A stretch of 64,000 nt of DNA from Eriocheir sinensis (Eukaryota; Arthropoda; Malacostraca; Decapoda; Varunidae), in the NCBI RefSeq assembly GCF_024679095.1, contig NC_066528.1, positions 20,122,101 to 20,186,100 of the forward strand, in the 5' to 3' direction. The position numbers and the translations under genes were made by a program. Shown here piece after piece: positions 44,082 to 55,430 of this stretch. Each line of letters starts with the position of its first letter. Positions within the stretch are counted from its first letter, which is position 1. The notes beneath the pieces were generated by a model. The model was not told where the DNA came from and searched no databases. It saw only the letters and a program-made list of their open reading frames with translations.

Positions 44082-44525
44082 TTTTTTTCGTTTTTTTTTT
44101 GGTCTTTTTCCTTCGCTTCTTTCTTTCTTCTCCTTCTTTCTTTTTTTCTTTTCCTTCTTTTTCTTCTGCTATTTTTTATTGTTTTTTATTGTCTTTTTTT
44201 TCTTTTCTTTGACTTTCTTTTCCTCTTTTCTTCATTTCTCATATTTTTCTTTCTCTTACATTATTATTTTCTTCTTCTTCCTCCTCTTCCTCCTCCTCCT
44301 CCTTCTCCTTCCTTTCTGTTTCTTCTCTTCCTCTTTAATTTGTATCTATTCTTTCTATGTATTCCTATGTATTCCTCCCCCTAATCCTCCTTTTACTCTT
44401 CCTCCTTCTCCTTCTCCTCCTCCTCCTCCTCCTCCTCCTCCTCTTCTTCCTCCTCCTTCTCCTTCCTTTCTGTTTCTTCTTCCTCTTTAATTTGTATCTA
44501 TTCTTCCTATGTATTCCTATGTATA

Positions 44526-44557
<32 letters not shown>

Positions 44558-45510
44558 ACCTCCTCCTCCTCTTATATCACTTCCACCTAATTTCTACGCG
44601 TCCACATAAAGCAATATAATTCTCTCCACCATTTCCATTAAACTTTCCGGAAAATATTGTCTCTCCCATCCTCTGAATCATCATATATTCTTATTTTTTT
44701 CTTCTTCATCTCCTTCCCCTCTTCTTCCCCTGGTTTCCTCCTCCTCCTCCTCCTCTCCTTCTTCTTCTTCTTCTTCGTCCCCTTTGTTCTCTGCATCTTC
44801 CTTCCTTTCTTTTTCTCTTCCCTTCTCTTCTCTTTTTTTCTTTGTTATCTCTATTATTATTATGTTTGATTATTGTTTTTTTATTGTTGTTTTTTTTCAT
44901 TATTTTGTTTTTCTTCTTTTTTTTCTCTTTTCCTTTTTTAATCTTTCTCCTTCAATCTTTTTTTTCGACTTTATTTTCCTTTTTCTTTTGTTTCCCAAGT
45001 AATTATCGCTTCTTCTTCTTCTTCGTCTTCTTTCTCTTTCTTTTATGTATTTATTTATTTATTTATTCGTCTTTTGCATTACTATCATCATCGTCATCAT
45101 CATTCATCTCTTTTTTCTTGTTCATTATTTTCTTCTACTTTTCTTCTCGTTTATATTTTCCTTTTTATTATTCTTAGTTTTCGTTATTTTTTATCTCTAT
45201 CTTTATCTTCTTGTTCATCATCTTCTTTATCTACATCATCATCTCTATCTTCATCTTCAGTTTCAATATGGTCTTCTTTTCCTCCTTCCTCCTCCTCCTC
45301 CTCTTCCTTTCCCTCCTTCATCTTCTTCTCTTTAACATCATCAGCCCAATCATCATCTTTATCTATCTTTTCTTTTTCATCATAATCTTCATCTTCATTT
45401 TCTTCTTGTCTCTTTTCCTTCATACTCATCTTCATCATCACCATCATATTCTTGTTCATCATATTCCTCATTTTCTTCTCCTTCCTCCTCCTCCTCCTTC
45501 TCCTTCTCCT
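44079..45510. other. 1.4-kb pyrimidine block with a 152-bp duplication
   Basis: Dominated by CTT/CCT/TTTTC. AATTTGTATCTATTCT recurs at about 44337 and 44489 with matching flanks (152-bp unit, two copies). CAT/TCA-rich 45080-45470. Frames of 90-130 codons are compositional. Confidence 0.8.
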
Positions 45511-45622
45511 CGCCTTCGTCGGCCAGAAATCAATTGCGGGTTTCCCAGACGCTGAAGGAATCAAATATTTAAAGCAGCTGAGGCCTGGCTGTCGCTTTCA
45601 TATTAATCCTTCCTGCGAGTCT
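45511..45622. other. Low-copy island after a long polypyrimidine tract
   Basis: About 110 bp of complex sequence begins with CGTCGGCCAG right after CCTTCTCCTTCTCCTCG. A plus-frame segment reads GFPDAEGIKYLKQLRPG; a minus frame also exists. No family recognised. Confidence 0.35.
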
Positions 45623-45815
45623 GTGGTGGTGGTGGTGGTGGTGGTGAAGGTGTTGGGTCTTATTATTGGTGCAGTGGTGGTGGAATTGTGGTTAGTGCGA
45701 GGGGGAAGGTTATGGTGGTGGTGGTGAAGGTGTTGGTGGTGGTCGGTTTCATTATTGGTGCGGTGGTGGTGGTTGTGGTGGTGGTGATGGTGGTGGTGGT
45801 GGTGGTGATGGTGGA
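45622..45815. repeat. (GGT)n cluster
   Basis: GGT runs 45622-45646, 45711-45745 and 45763-45812. GTGAAGGTGTTGG recurs at about 45644 and 45725. Confidence 0.92.
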
Positions 45816-45949
45816 CTCAATCTTCTCCCCGACCTCCTTATTAACTTTTCCATGATTTCTTCTTTTCATTTTTAATTTTTTTTCTATTTCTTTATTTTTT
45901 CTCTATTTTTTTTATTTCTAGTTTTTCTTTTCATTTTTTTTCTTTTTTC

Positions 45950-46470
45950 ATCTTTCTTTTCTATTTCTCACTTCCTAATCATTCTCTTTTTTCCCCTTTT
46001 TCTTCAACCTCTTTTCTTCTACTTTCTTTTTATTTGCCTGCTGAAAGAATGATGTGATGTTATTTTCTCCATTTTTCTTCGTTGTTTTTCTTCAATTTCT
46101 CACTTCCAAAACATCATCTTTCCCATTATTTATTTTTCATTTTTCATCTTTTCTCTCTATCTCTCATTTCCTAATCCTCCTGCTTCCTTTTATTCAACCT
46201 TATTTCTTCACTCTTTTCTTTCCTTTTTTAATTTTTCTTTTTTTTTCAATTTCTCACTTCGAAAACACCATCTTATCCATAATTCATTTTTCATTTTTCA
46301 TCTTTTTTCTATTTCTCATTTTTTTAATCATCCTCCTGTTTTCCTTATATTCAACCTTCTTTCCTCTTTTTCTTCATTTTTCTCATTTTCTTCGTGTTTT
46401 TAATTTCTCACTTCCAAACCACAATCATTTTCTTCTACTCAATCTCCTGTTTCTTCTTTCTTTTTGTCTA
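45950..46470. repeat. 154-bp T-rich repeat, 3-3.5 copies
   Basis: AATTTCTCACTTC recurs at 46094, 46248 and 46402 (154-bp spacing), each followed by AAAACAYCATCTT-like and TTCAACCT words. Confidence 0.83.
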
Positions 46471-46796
46471 CATGTTGATAAGAGTGATGTAATGTGCTGT
46501 TATATTCTACTAATCAAACCTTCTGTAGCAAAGAGAAGAGGAACATCACATACCAAAGCCTTAAACAGTACATTATTCTCTATCACATAAGCTTAACCTT
46601 CTCACCCAAGGCTGCAGCCATAAATTTACCAATCTCCCCTGCAGTCCTTTTTTTGTTATGGACAGCGCGAGGGCGAGGGAGAGAGGGAGAGAGGAGAGGG
46701 ATAAATGTTCAAGCTAGATAGTTCATGCCTTCGTATCTTCAGCTCTTGCTCCAGGACGAAAGAATCAGCCGCTGTGTGTTAGCTTTCCTCTCAGGC
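46471..46796. other. Low-copy stretch, no gene recognised
   Basis: Mixed sequence with GAGGGAGAGAGG near 46680. Confidence 0.45.
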
Positions 46797-47166
46797 AATC
46801 TCCAGGGCGGGGTCTGAGTTTCAAGAGCTTACTATAGGGACGAGAAGGGTTGGTGCAAGAGATGGGACCGAGCTGGTAACACTGACGCTGCGTGGGGAAG
46901 GGGGTAACTGTACTATATTGAGGTGCTAAGATGCTGAGTTTTACGTTAGATGTCGTTGAGAGTCATACAGTAAAAGCGAGAAATCTGCAGGGCGGGGTTT
47001 GAATTTCCTGAGCTTACTATAGGGACGAGAAGGGTTGGTGCAAGGGATGGGACCGAGCTGGTAACACTGACGCTGCGTGGGGAAGGGGGTAACTGTACTA
47101 TATTGAGGTGCTAAGATGCTGAGTTTTACGTTAGATGTCGTTGAGAGTCATACAGTAAAAGCGAGA
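46797..47166. repeat. 185-bp tandem duplication, about 97 percent identical
   Basis: Units 46797-46981 and 46982-47166 differ at about six positions by eye, all in the first third; roughly the last 120 bp are identical. Confidence 0.95.
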
Positions 47167-47660
47167 AATAATGGCTTAGGGAGGGAGAGGATGTGATGGG
47201 GAATTAATGTGTTATCTGGTACCATTAAAACCGTAAAAATGGTTAATGGAAAGATTTTATTCAGCGAACTTGTGGTGTCAAGGGAATGGATTAGGAAGGG
47301 AGAACTTGTACTATGGGAGTCAGTATTAGCAATGAAATGACTAATGAAGGAAAAATAACTATATATAGAGATGATTTGGTAGTCTGATATGCACTCTCTC
47401 ACTCTCTGGTATGAATCATTGCTGTTGTTGTGTGTGTGTGTGTGAGTGTGTGTGGGTGGGTGTGGGTGAGTGAGTGTGTGTGTGCGGGCAAGAGAAGGAA
47501 GAAGAGAAGGAGACCAAGATAATGAAAAAGAGGAAGAGAAAGAACCCCAGGACGAGGTTCATATTGGCGAGATCGAAGATGAGATTTTATAGAAAGGTCA
47601 AAAAACACGATTCGATTCCTTCAATATACTTGTTATGACGACCCAAGAGGAATGTTGTGT
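47167..47660. other. Low-copy with interrupted (TG)n
   Basis: TG/GGTG run 47430-47484. The rest has no gene. Confidence 0.5.
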
Positions 47661-47665
47661 CTTCT

Positions 47666-47733
47666 TCCTCCTCCTCCTCCTCCTCCTCCTCCTGCTCCTC
47701 CTCAAGACAACACTTGCTACTAATAAAGATAGA

Positions 47734-47825
<92 letters not shown>
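47666..47825. repeat. (CCT)n and (GA)43
   Basis: (CCT)n 47666-47703, (GA)n 47739-47825. Confidence 0.95.
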
Positions 47826-47828
<3 letters not shown>

Positions 47829-48636
47829 CAAAGGTGGAAGCTGGTAATAGAAGAAGGAGAGATAAGGAGGGGAAGAGATAACAGGATGATAGAATGAAGG
47901 AAGGTGAAGAGAGAGAAAGGAGGAGGAGGATTAGGAGGAGGAGGAGGAGGAGAGAACTAAGGAGAAGGAAGGAAAGAAAGGTGAAGGAGGAAAGGAAAAA
48001 GAGGAAAGAGGGAAAATAATGAAGATGCTTAGAAGAAGAAAAGAGAGATAAAAAAATAAAGAGAATAGAAGAACGGAGAGAAGGAAGAGAGGAAGATTAG
48101 GAAAACAAGCGTAAGAGAAAAGCAAAAAAAGGAGAGAAAGGAAAGGAAGGAAGGAAGGAAGGAAGAAAGGAGAGAAAGGAAAAGAAAGAAAGAAAGGAAG
48201 GAAGGAAGGAAGGGGGGAAGGAAGGAAGAAAGCAGAGAAAGGAAAAGAAAGAAAGGAAGGAAGGAAGGAAGACTCTGAAAATAAAAGAACATAAGAAAAA
48301 ACAGGAGAAAAAAAAGATGAGGAAGAAAAATGTAGAAAATAAAGCAAATCAAAAAGAGGAAGAAAAAATAAGAATAAGTAAACAGCGGTTAAAAAAAAAG
48401 GAAAAGAAAAGTAAGGAAATAAAAGTAAATAAAAAAACACAAAATAAAAAAAAGGGAAGATGAAGAAAGGGAAGAAGAACCAAATATGAAGAAAGGAAAA
48501 CAAAATCGGAAAAAAAGAAAAAAAGAAAAAGAAAGAAATAAGAGAAAAAGAAAGAGAATTAATAAAGGAGGAGGAGGAAGGGAACAAAAAGAGACAAGGG
48601 GAGAAAGAACAAGGAGAAGGAGATGAATAACTACGA

Positions 48637-48638
<2 letters not shown>
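47826..48638. other. 800-bp purine block
   Basis: GGAAGGAAGGAA and GAAAGGAAAAG words. A ~50-bp AGAAAGGAAAAGAAAGAAAG unit repeats 2-3 times at 48150-48270. The 301-codon minus frame is Ser/Phe/Leu composition. Confidence 0.8.
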
Positions 48639-48717
<79 letters not shown>

Positions 48718-48952
48718 CGGATATGTAACTCATGCGAAAGGAAGGGAAGGAAGGAAGGGAGACATATTTGAAAAGAAAGAAAGGAAGGAAGAAGAGGAGG
48801 AAGAAGAGGAGGAGGAGGAGGAGATATATGCACCATGGAAGTGAAAGGAAGGATATATCACGCGAGAGAAGAAGAGAAAGAGGAGAAGAGAAGAGAAGGG
48901 AGAGAGAGGAGGAGAGAAGATCTTAAAGGGAGAGAGATGGAGAGAAAAATGC

Positions 48953-49041
<89 letters not shown>

Positions 49042-49091
49042 TAAAAGTATCTCAATTTATTTCCAACAGTTTGTTTTCTCTCTCACTCCCA

Positions 49092-49149
<58 letters not shown>

Positions 49150-49196
49150 AAAGTCACACTAGTTTTTATCATTATGCTTGGAGAGAGAAAAGAGAG

Positions 49197-49265
<69 letters not shown>
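48639..49265. repeat. (GA)38, (GA)41, (AC)26, (GA)33
   Basis: (GA)n 48639-48714, GGA/GAA-rich spacer, (GA)n 48957-49038, (AC)n 49094-49146, (GA)n 49200-49265. Confidence 0.95.
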
Positions 49266-49268
<3 letters not shown>

Positions 49269-49930
49269 CTTTAAGCTGGCTGGTTCGCTGGCTACTTTAG
49301 GTGGAGAGAAGAGAGAGAAAGGAGAGAGAGGAGGAGAGAGAGGAACAGGAAGGAGAATTCTATTGGTTTTCTGGCTAAGCGATGGAGAGAGAAAGGGAGG
49401 AAGAGAAATAAGAAGAGAGACATGAAAAGGGATAAATGTAGATAGAAAAAGAGAATTAGTGGATAGGTATAGACGGATGGACAGACAGAAGTGATGCAAT
49501 GAGAGAGAGATAGTTTGTGAGACGAAGACACAGAAAGATACACAGACAGATTAATAGCCAGTAAGAGACAATACCAGACAGACAGAGACAGATCATGATA
49601 GACAGAAACACGCAAAAAAGGATGAGCCACAAAAACAGACAAAGACATAGAAATCAGCAGGCAGAATAACAGACAGAGAGGCATACAAGCAGATCGATAG
49701 ACAGACAAACAGGATAACAGACAGACACCCCAAACACACTGACGTATAGCCAACCACACACAAACTCTTACCAACACACGCACATACGGAGACAGGAGCC
49801 CAAACAGAAACCTCAACAGACAGGCCAACAGACAGGCACAGACAAGCAGAGTCACACCTCCAAACTCTCTCCCACACACCCACTGACTCCTAAACTCTCG
49901 CCAACACACTCGCACTCTCCCAAACTCCGG
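49266..49930. other. Degenerate (CAGA)n and CCAAACTC repeats
   Basis: GACAGACAG words 49480-49720, then four CCAAACTCTC/CCACACAC units at 49850-49945. Cys-rich minus frames are artefacts of these. Confidence 0.65.
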
Positions 49931-50394
49931 CCACACACTCTCCGCGCTGCAGCTGCTCCCAAACTTGCGGTAATCGTGTTTCCCTCCAAGCGTTCAGTGG
50001 CCGCCGGCGGGGTGTGTGATGCCTGCCGCTTCATTGCCGCCCCTGGAGTAGATACTGACGCCGCGAGCTGGGTTCAGGCCACGGACCTAACTGAATGTGT
50101 CTAGTCTAATGCAGCGGCAGAAACATCTAATGCAGTAAGCGTAATATAAACTAATGAATATTAACATAACACAAACATGAGAAATATATACTATTTTGAT
50201 GAATTCGAGCCTCAAATCTAGTCAAGCGGAATTTAATATATAGAAAGAGGATGAGGTTTTCAGTCTCCGCCGAGAGGCCCAAGACTACCCACATGATGTC
50301 CTGAAAAGAAAGTTGGAAAGTTTCGTTTAGTCGGCGCAACATCTGTGGTCATATGCCGGAGAGAGACAGGAAGGGAAGGAATTATAGGAGAAGG
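49931..50394. other. CpG-containing island and low-copy sequence
   Basis: 49945-50080 contains GCGCTGCAGCTGCTC, GGCCGCCGGCGGGG and ACGCCGCGAGC. 50100-50390 is AT-rich low-copy. No coding assignment. Confidence 0.4.
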
Positions 50395-50715
50395 GAACAG
50401 ATCCCAGGAGACGGGACACAACCCCCGATTAATACCTGGTACCCATTCACTGCTGGGTGGACAGGGGCGTAGGGTATCGGAAATGATGTCCTGAAGACCG
50501 CCTATCTACCCGGACTTTAAATTCTCCCTCTAAACGATAGGATCAGAGATGAGCTCCGGGGGGCAGCGAGAGACAAGCAAGATGGCGCCACTATAAACAC
50601 TTGCTTGCGCCATAACAGGCTGAGGCCGACCACCAAACCCCACCAAGAAAGCCTACCCCAGCCGCAGGCAGAAATGTAAAATCTCTATCTCTAGCTCTGT
50701 CTATCTCTCAAGTAT
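50395..50715. mobile_element. Putative SINE-like non-autonomous element
   Basis: A self-contained 320-bp complex block (TACCTGGTACCCATTCACTG; GGATAGGATCAG-like centre; ACACTTGCTTGCGCC) ends in an ATCTCTATCTCTAGCTCTG simple tail, as SINEs often do. It differs sharply from its flanks. I recall similar dispersed sequence in crab contigs but cannot verify it. No Pol III A/B boxes were confirmed. Confidence 0.35.
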
Positions 50716-51195
50716 AGATAGATGTATATATTATCTAAAATATCAGAAATTTAACATATTCAATTTCCTATTCACATCTTTTATTCTATTATTGTTGTAT
50801 TATATTTTTTTCTTTTGTATCCATTCTATTTATAAGTATATTTCTATTTCACTATATTCTATTCTGCCCTCGATTTCATTCATTTTCTCTCTACGATATT
50901 TCAGTCGCCTTCCAACACTCACTTTCCCATTGTTTTCACTATTATTCTTGCCCTTGACCGCCCTCTGTAAATAAGAAGCAAAACAATACTCCCACCTCGC
51001 CGCCAGCGCCGCCGCCTTATGTCCGTGGTTAAAAATAGCTCGGCTTGTGTTCCCGCGGCCCTCGTGTCCCCTCCATTACCTCTTCGCCGCTCTCTCTAAT
51101 CGGCTTCGGCCAGACTTTTGATTTCTCGATATAAATTTCCCCGCCACTCGTAACGCTTTTCCGGAGAATTCTGTTAGGCTCGGAACAATCCCTTC
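50716..51195. other. Low-copy stretch with GC-rich core
   Basis: AT-rich to 50980, then 51000-51180 with GCCAGCGCCGCCGCC, GCTCGGCTTGTGTTCCCGCGG and CGGCTTCGGCCAG. No gene assigned. Confidence 0.4.
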
Positions 51196-51600
51196 CTCTC
51201 TCTCTCTCTCTCTCTCTCTGTGCTATTTTGTCGCTGTTAATATTTTCAGACTGTCTTTGTTGTTTCTTTTCCCTCGCCTATAACTTTTTTTCTTGTATTT
51301 CTTTTTCAATTTGTTTTTTTTTTTTCTATTGCGATTTTTTCCTTTTTTTCCATATACTTTTCTATTGTTTTTTTCTTTTGCTATATTTTTATGTTTCTTT
51401 TTTCTACTTTTTCTATTTCTATTTCTAATTTTTTCTATTCTCCTTTCTATTTTTTTCTATTTCTGTTTTTCCTATTTCTGTTTTTTTCCTATTTCTATTT
51501 TATTCTATTTCCATTTTTTTCTATTTCTATTTTTCTATATTTCTTTTTTATCTATCCATTTTTTCTCTTCTGTCTCTCTTCCCGAACCTTGTACCTCTTT
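51196..51600. repeat. (CT)12 and (TTTCTA)n-like T-rich block
   Basis: (CT)n 51196-51219, then CTATTTCTATTT and TTTTTTCTATTTC repeats 51360-51560. Confidence 0.83.
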
Positions 51601-52690
51601 TATCCTTCTGCAGTCCTGTTCTCGCACCTCCCACGCGGTCAAGATATATATTCTCCCTAGTTTCATTTACTGTTACTTTCATGGACGCTGTTCTTTTCTT
51701 CTCTATCACCTCCTACCTCTTTTTATCCCTCTGTAGTTCTGCTCTCAAGCCTCCCACGCGGTCTATATTCTCCTAGTTTGTCTCTCTCTAGTTTCATTGT
51801 TTTCCTCTACTCTGAAACGCGACTTCTCTTGCTGTATTGAGTTCGTTGTTATATATATGTTTCTTTGTCCTCACTTCAGCTTTTTTTTCTTTCCTATATT
51901 GTTCTGCTCTCAAACCTCCCATACAGTCTATCTTCTCCCTAGTTTCAATCTCTAGTTTCATTGTTTCGCTCTACTCTGAAACGCGACTTCACTTGCTGTA
52001 TCGAGTTCGTTGTTATTTGTATTTCTTTTCCTTCAACAGCCTTTTTTTCTTTCCTATTTTCTTCTGCTCTCAAACCTCCCACGCCGTCTATATTTTCCTT
52101 AGTTTCAGTCTCTAGTTTCATTGTTTCTCTCTACTCTGAAACGCGACTTATCTTGCTGCATTGAGTTCGTAACCGGAGGGAGAGAAACGGATGTCTTATT
52201 TCTTTTCCCTCACTTCGTACATATTTTATTTCTCTGTAGTTCTGTTCTCAAAGCTCCCACGCCGTCTGTGTTCTCCTTAGTTTCATTGTTTCTCTCTACT
52301 CTGAAACGCGACTTCACTTGCTGTATTGAGTTCGTAACCGGAGGGAGAGAAACGGATGTCATATTTCTTTTCCCTCACCTCGTACATATTTTATTTCTCT
52401 GTAGTTCTGTTCTCAAAGCTCCCACGCCGTCTGTATTCTCCTTAGTTTCATTGTTTCTCTCTACTCTGAAACGCGACTTCACTTGCTGTATTGAGTTCGT
52501 AACCGGAGGGAGAGAAACGGATGTCTTATTTCTTTTCCCTCACCTCGTACATATTTTATTTCTCTGTAGTTCTGTTCTCAAAGCTCCCACGCAGTCTATA
52601 TTTCCCCTTGTTGCGCCATTCAGCTTCACTCTACTCTGAATCGCGGGGTAACATGGCATACAGAGTTCGTAACCGGAGGGAGAGAAACGA
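51600..52690. repeat. 160-170-bp tandem repeat, about 7 copies
   Basis: CTGAAACGCGACTT (or CTGAATCGCG) lies at 51812, 51976, 52136, 52301, 52466 and 52636; each unit has CTCAAAGCTCCCACGCCGTC-like and TAGTTTCATTGTTTC segments. Units from 52136 carry AACCGGAGGGAGAGAAACG. The 165-bp spacing (55 codons) keeps a plus frame open for about three units, but with no conserved protein signal. Confidence 0.9.
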
Positions 52691-53200
52691 TTGTATATCA
52701 CAGAGGTTGCATATCACGATGGCGGGGCTGGTATTAAGTCTCCTTCCCTCCCACTCTCTACCGGCGAGGCGACAACGCTTGCTACAACTCACTGCTAAAC
52801 CGATGAATAGTGGAGCATATGAGTGGGTGGGTATCTGTGTTTGACCTTCCATCGTCCTCCTCCTTCTGCTTATTACAATGTAGCACACGAATATCTATCT
52901 AATAACCTTCTATCTTCCTCCGCCTCCTCGTTTTTCTCCTAGTAATAATGAAATATAGCATGGTCTCAGAAATATCTCTTTTTATCAACCCACTTCTCGT
53001 TCTCTTTTTGCTGCTGATAAGACAATACACGAACGCCTCATTAAAACCTTACTACTCTAATCTGTTTTCCTCCTCCCCTCCTTCACCTTCTATTTATGAC
53101 AAGTTACCACACGAACGCCTCTTAATAGCTATCTTCCTTGTCCTTCTCCTCCTTCTCCTCCTAACACGAAGACCTTAAAAATTAACTTGTCAACACGATC
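52691..53200. other. Low-copy to degenerate ~130-bp repeats
   Basis: ACACGAACGCCTC recurs near 53026 and 53111, with CACACGAATATCT near 52884, each followed by a pyrimidine patch, suggesting a decayed array. Confidence 0.5.
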
Positions 53201-53204
53201 GGAG

Positions 53205-53520
53205 AAAATTTGACTGGGTGAGTAAAGAGATTGGTTCACGGAAAAACGACTGGATTCTAAGCCGTCTCCTGGAGTGCGCAGTGAAATATTTGACTTGGTG
53301 AGTAAAGAGATTTGTTCACGGTAAAACGACTGGATTCTAAGACGTCTCCTGGAATGCGCAGTGAAAAATTTGACTGGATGAGTAAAGAGACTTGTTCACG
53401 GAAAAAAAGACTGGATTCTAAGACCTCTCCTGGAGTACGCAGTGCAGTTCTGGTCCCCAATTTACAACTCTTACATGAAAAACAGGAAAGAAACACCCGA
53501 AGAAACGCCAATAACCTGAT
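53205..53520 (+). repeat. 80-bp repeat derived from a LINE fragment, about 3 copies
   Basis: TGACTKGRTGAGTAAAGAGA starts at 53211, 53291 and 53371. Each unit ends in a TGGATTCTAAGMCSTCTCCTG-like segment, the DNA that in the last unit continues into a LINE reading frame. Confidence 0.85.
53415..53519 (+). pseudogene. CR1-like LINE thumb fragment
   Basis: The plus-strand frame reads RPLLEYAVQFWSPIYNSYM before a stop at 53519. RPxLEYAVQFWSPxY is the thumb motif of the CR1/L2-like elements at 14.2 and 36.3 kb in this window. Only about 20 codons are recognisable. Confidence 0.7.
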
Positions 53521-53544
53521 ATGGAGCGCACGAAAAGCAACACA

Positions 53545-54230
53545 GAGACAAGGAAACACAAACGAAAAACAAGTAACCCTTAATGCGGGTAGCGAAGGAC
53601 AAAACGAAAGGGAACTTAAATGAAACCTCAATAATCTGTAATGTTGCAAAAGTTGAGGAACGCAGAAACAAGGAAATACAAATAAAACACCAATACTCTC
53701 TAAGGCAGCAAGGGAGAAGCATCACAAGGACAAGAAAACACGGATAAAACACGGCAAGCGAAACGAAAGGAAACTCAAATGAATCACCCATAATCTGTAA
53801 TGTCGCAAATGTTGAGGAACGCAGAAACAAGGAAATACAAAGGAAACACCAATACTCTCTAAGGCAGCAAGGGAGAAGCATCACAAGGACAAGAAAACAC
53901 GGATAAAACACGGCAAGCGAAACGAAAGGAAACTCAAATGAAACTCCAATCACTTGTAATGTCGCAAATGTTGAGGAACACAGAAACACGGAAATACAAA
54001 TTAAACACCAATACTTTCTAATGCAGCAAGGGAGAAGCATCACAAGGACAAGAAAACACGGATAAAACACGGCAAGCGAAACGAAAGGAAACTCAAATGA
54101 ATCACCCATAATCTGTAATGTCGCAAATGTTAAGGAACGCAGAAACAAGGAAATACAAAGGAAACACCAATACTCTCTAAGGCAGCAAGGGAGAAGCATC
54201 ACAAGGACAAGAGAACACGGATAAAACGCT
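53545..54230. repeat. 159-bp tandem repeat, about 4 copies
   Basis: CTAAGGCAGC or CTAATGCAGC lies at about 53700, 53859, 54018 and 54177, always 159 bp apart, with GGAGAAGCATCACAAGGACA and CGCAAATGTTGAGGAACGC. Being 53 codons long, the unit leaves a 243-codon minus frame open. That frame is a translated repeat with no family signal. Confidence 0.93.
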
Positions 54231-54325
54231 AATATTCCCTAATGCAACAAAGCGCAAGACAGCACCAGGCCAGCGACGCAACTCTCACCGTGGAGGACGC
54301 GTGTTGACAAGGAAATGGCCTGCTA

Positions 54326-54457
54326 ATGTTCGCCGCCTCCTCCTCCTCCGCTCCGCCTGAATTCCGCGCTACTCAGCTGAGACGCCTCGCTGCTGCCCTG
54401 CTGATGTTGCTTGCTATCATCGGCTTAAGGGTCTGCATTTCCTATTACGATCACGGG
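54326..54457 (+). CDS. Candidate first coding exon, membrane-anchored protein
   Basis: 132 bp, exactly 44 codons, from ATG to a donor-like GGG|GTAAGA at 54458. The product has a Ser-rich start (AASSSSAPPEFR), then LRRLAAALLMLLAIIGLRVCI (residues 18-38), which looks like a signal-anchor or signal peptide preceded by two Arg, then SYYDHG. The intron side opens with a plain (AC)n. The sequence is complex, CpG-containing and unlike the arrays around it. Against: a poor context at -3 (C), a Ser run that could come from (TCC)n, and no visible partner exon. No family is recognised and the call is inference. Confidence 0.3.
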
Positions 54458-54467
54458 GTAAGACGGG

Positions 54468-54468
<1 letters not shown>

Positions 54469-54516
<48 letters not shown>

Positions 54517-54577
54517 ATACATACACATATATACATAGTCATGGATTTCCTAGTTTCTTCCCTCCCTTCCTTCCTTC

Positions 54578-54628
<51 letters not shown>

Positions 54629-54975
54629 GTATTGCGTGTAGACATGATATCGTAAGGTTTATTAAGAGTGGAAATGATTCTTCTTTTTCTTCTTCTTCTT
54701 CTTCGTCTTCTTCTTCTTCTTCTTCTTCTTCTTCTTCTTCTTCTTCTTTTTCTTCTTCTTCCGTCCTTTTTCTTCTTTTTCTTTTCTTCTTCTTTTTCTT
54801 TTTCTTCTTCTTATTTTTTTTTCTTTATCTTTTTCTTCTTCTTCTAACTCTTCTTTATCTTCTTCATTTTTTCTTCTTTTATCTTCGTCCTTTTCGTCTT
54901 CTTCTATCACTACTACTACTACCACTACTACTACTACCACTACTACTACTACTACCACCACCACCACCAATACTA
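54469..54975. repeat. (AC)23, (TTCC)n/(TTTC)n, (CTT)n, (ACT)n
   Basis: (AC)n 54469-54514, (CCTT)n then (TTTC)n 54553-54628, a long CTT block 54678-54852, (ACT/ACC)n 54908-54970. Confidence 0.93.
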
Positions 54976-55430
54976 CAACAACTCCTAATACCACGCCATA
55001 AATGCATTAGGTATCGTGTAAATTACTCAGCCATTCTCTAATTAAATAACATGAAAACTGAAAAGCGTGCATGTGTTTTTTGTCGGTCATAAAAAGCGCA
55101 ATATATAAATTTTACATAAAGCGATCACATTTAGCAGTTTGTAGCAGATGGAACAGCGCTTGAAAATGTAGGACAGCAAATGCGTGTGTGTGAGTATTCG
55201 TATTAGTTTTATGAGTGCAAAGTATGTGAGTGAGGGAGGGGAGAGGGGGAAGGGGGAGGGGAGGGATTGTGTGTTTGTGTGTGTGTGTGGGGGGGGGGGA
55301 GGAGACTGTGTGGGAGAAAGGGAGGGGAGAGCTGTCTTCCTGTGTGTGAATGTAAGGGGGAGAGAGGAGGGAAGGAAGGGGGAGAAGTGTGTGCGTAGTG
55401 GGTAGGGAGATTGTGTGATGGGGAGGGAGG
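54976..55430. other. Low-copy stretch then G-rich run
   Basis: AT-rich low-copy to 55210. 55215-55430 has GGGAGGGG, GT and G9 runs on the plus strand (quadruplex-capable). No gene. Confidence 0.5.

Noticed and set aside
47931..48836. 301-codon Ser/Phe/Leu minus frame resembling a multi-pass membrane protein
   Set aside because: The hydrophobicity comes from TTC/CTT codons in a purine block read on the other strand; no conserved segment.
53471..54202. 243-codon minus frame with 53-residue hydrophobic repeats
   Set aside because: It follows from the 159-bp unit being divisible by three; no start context, splice signal or family match.
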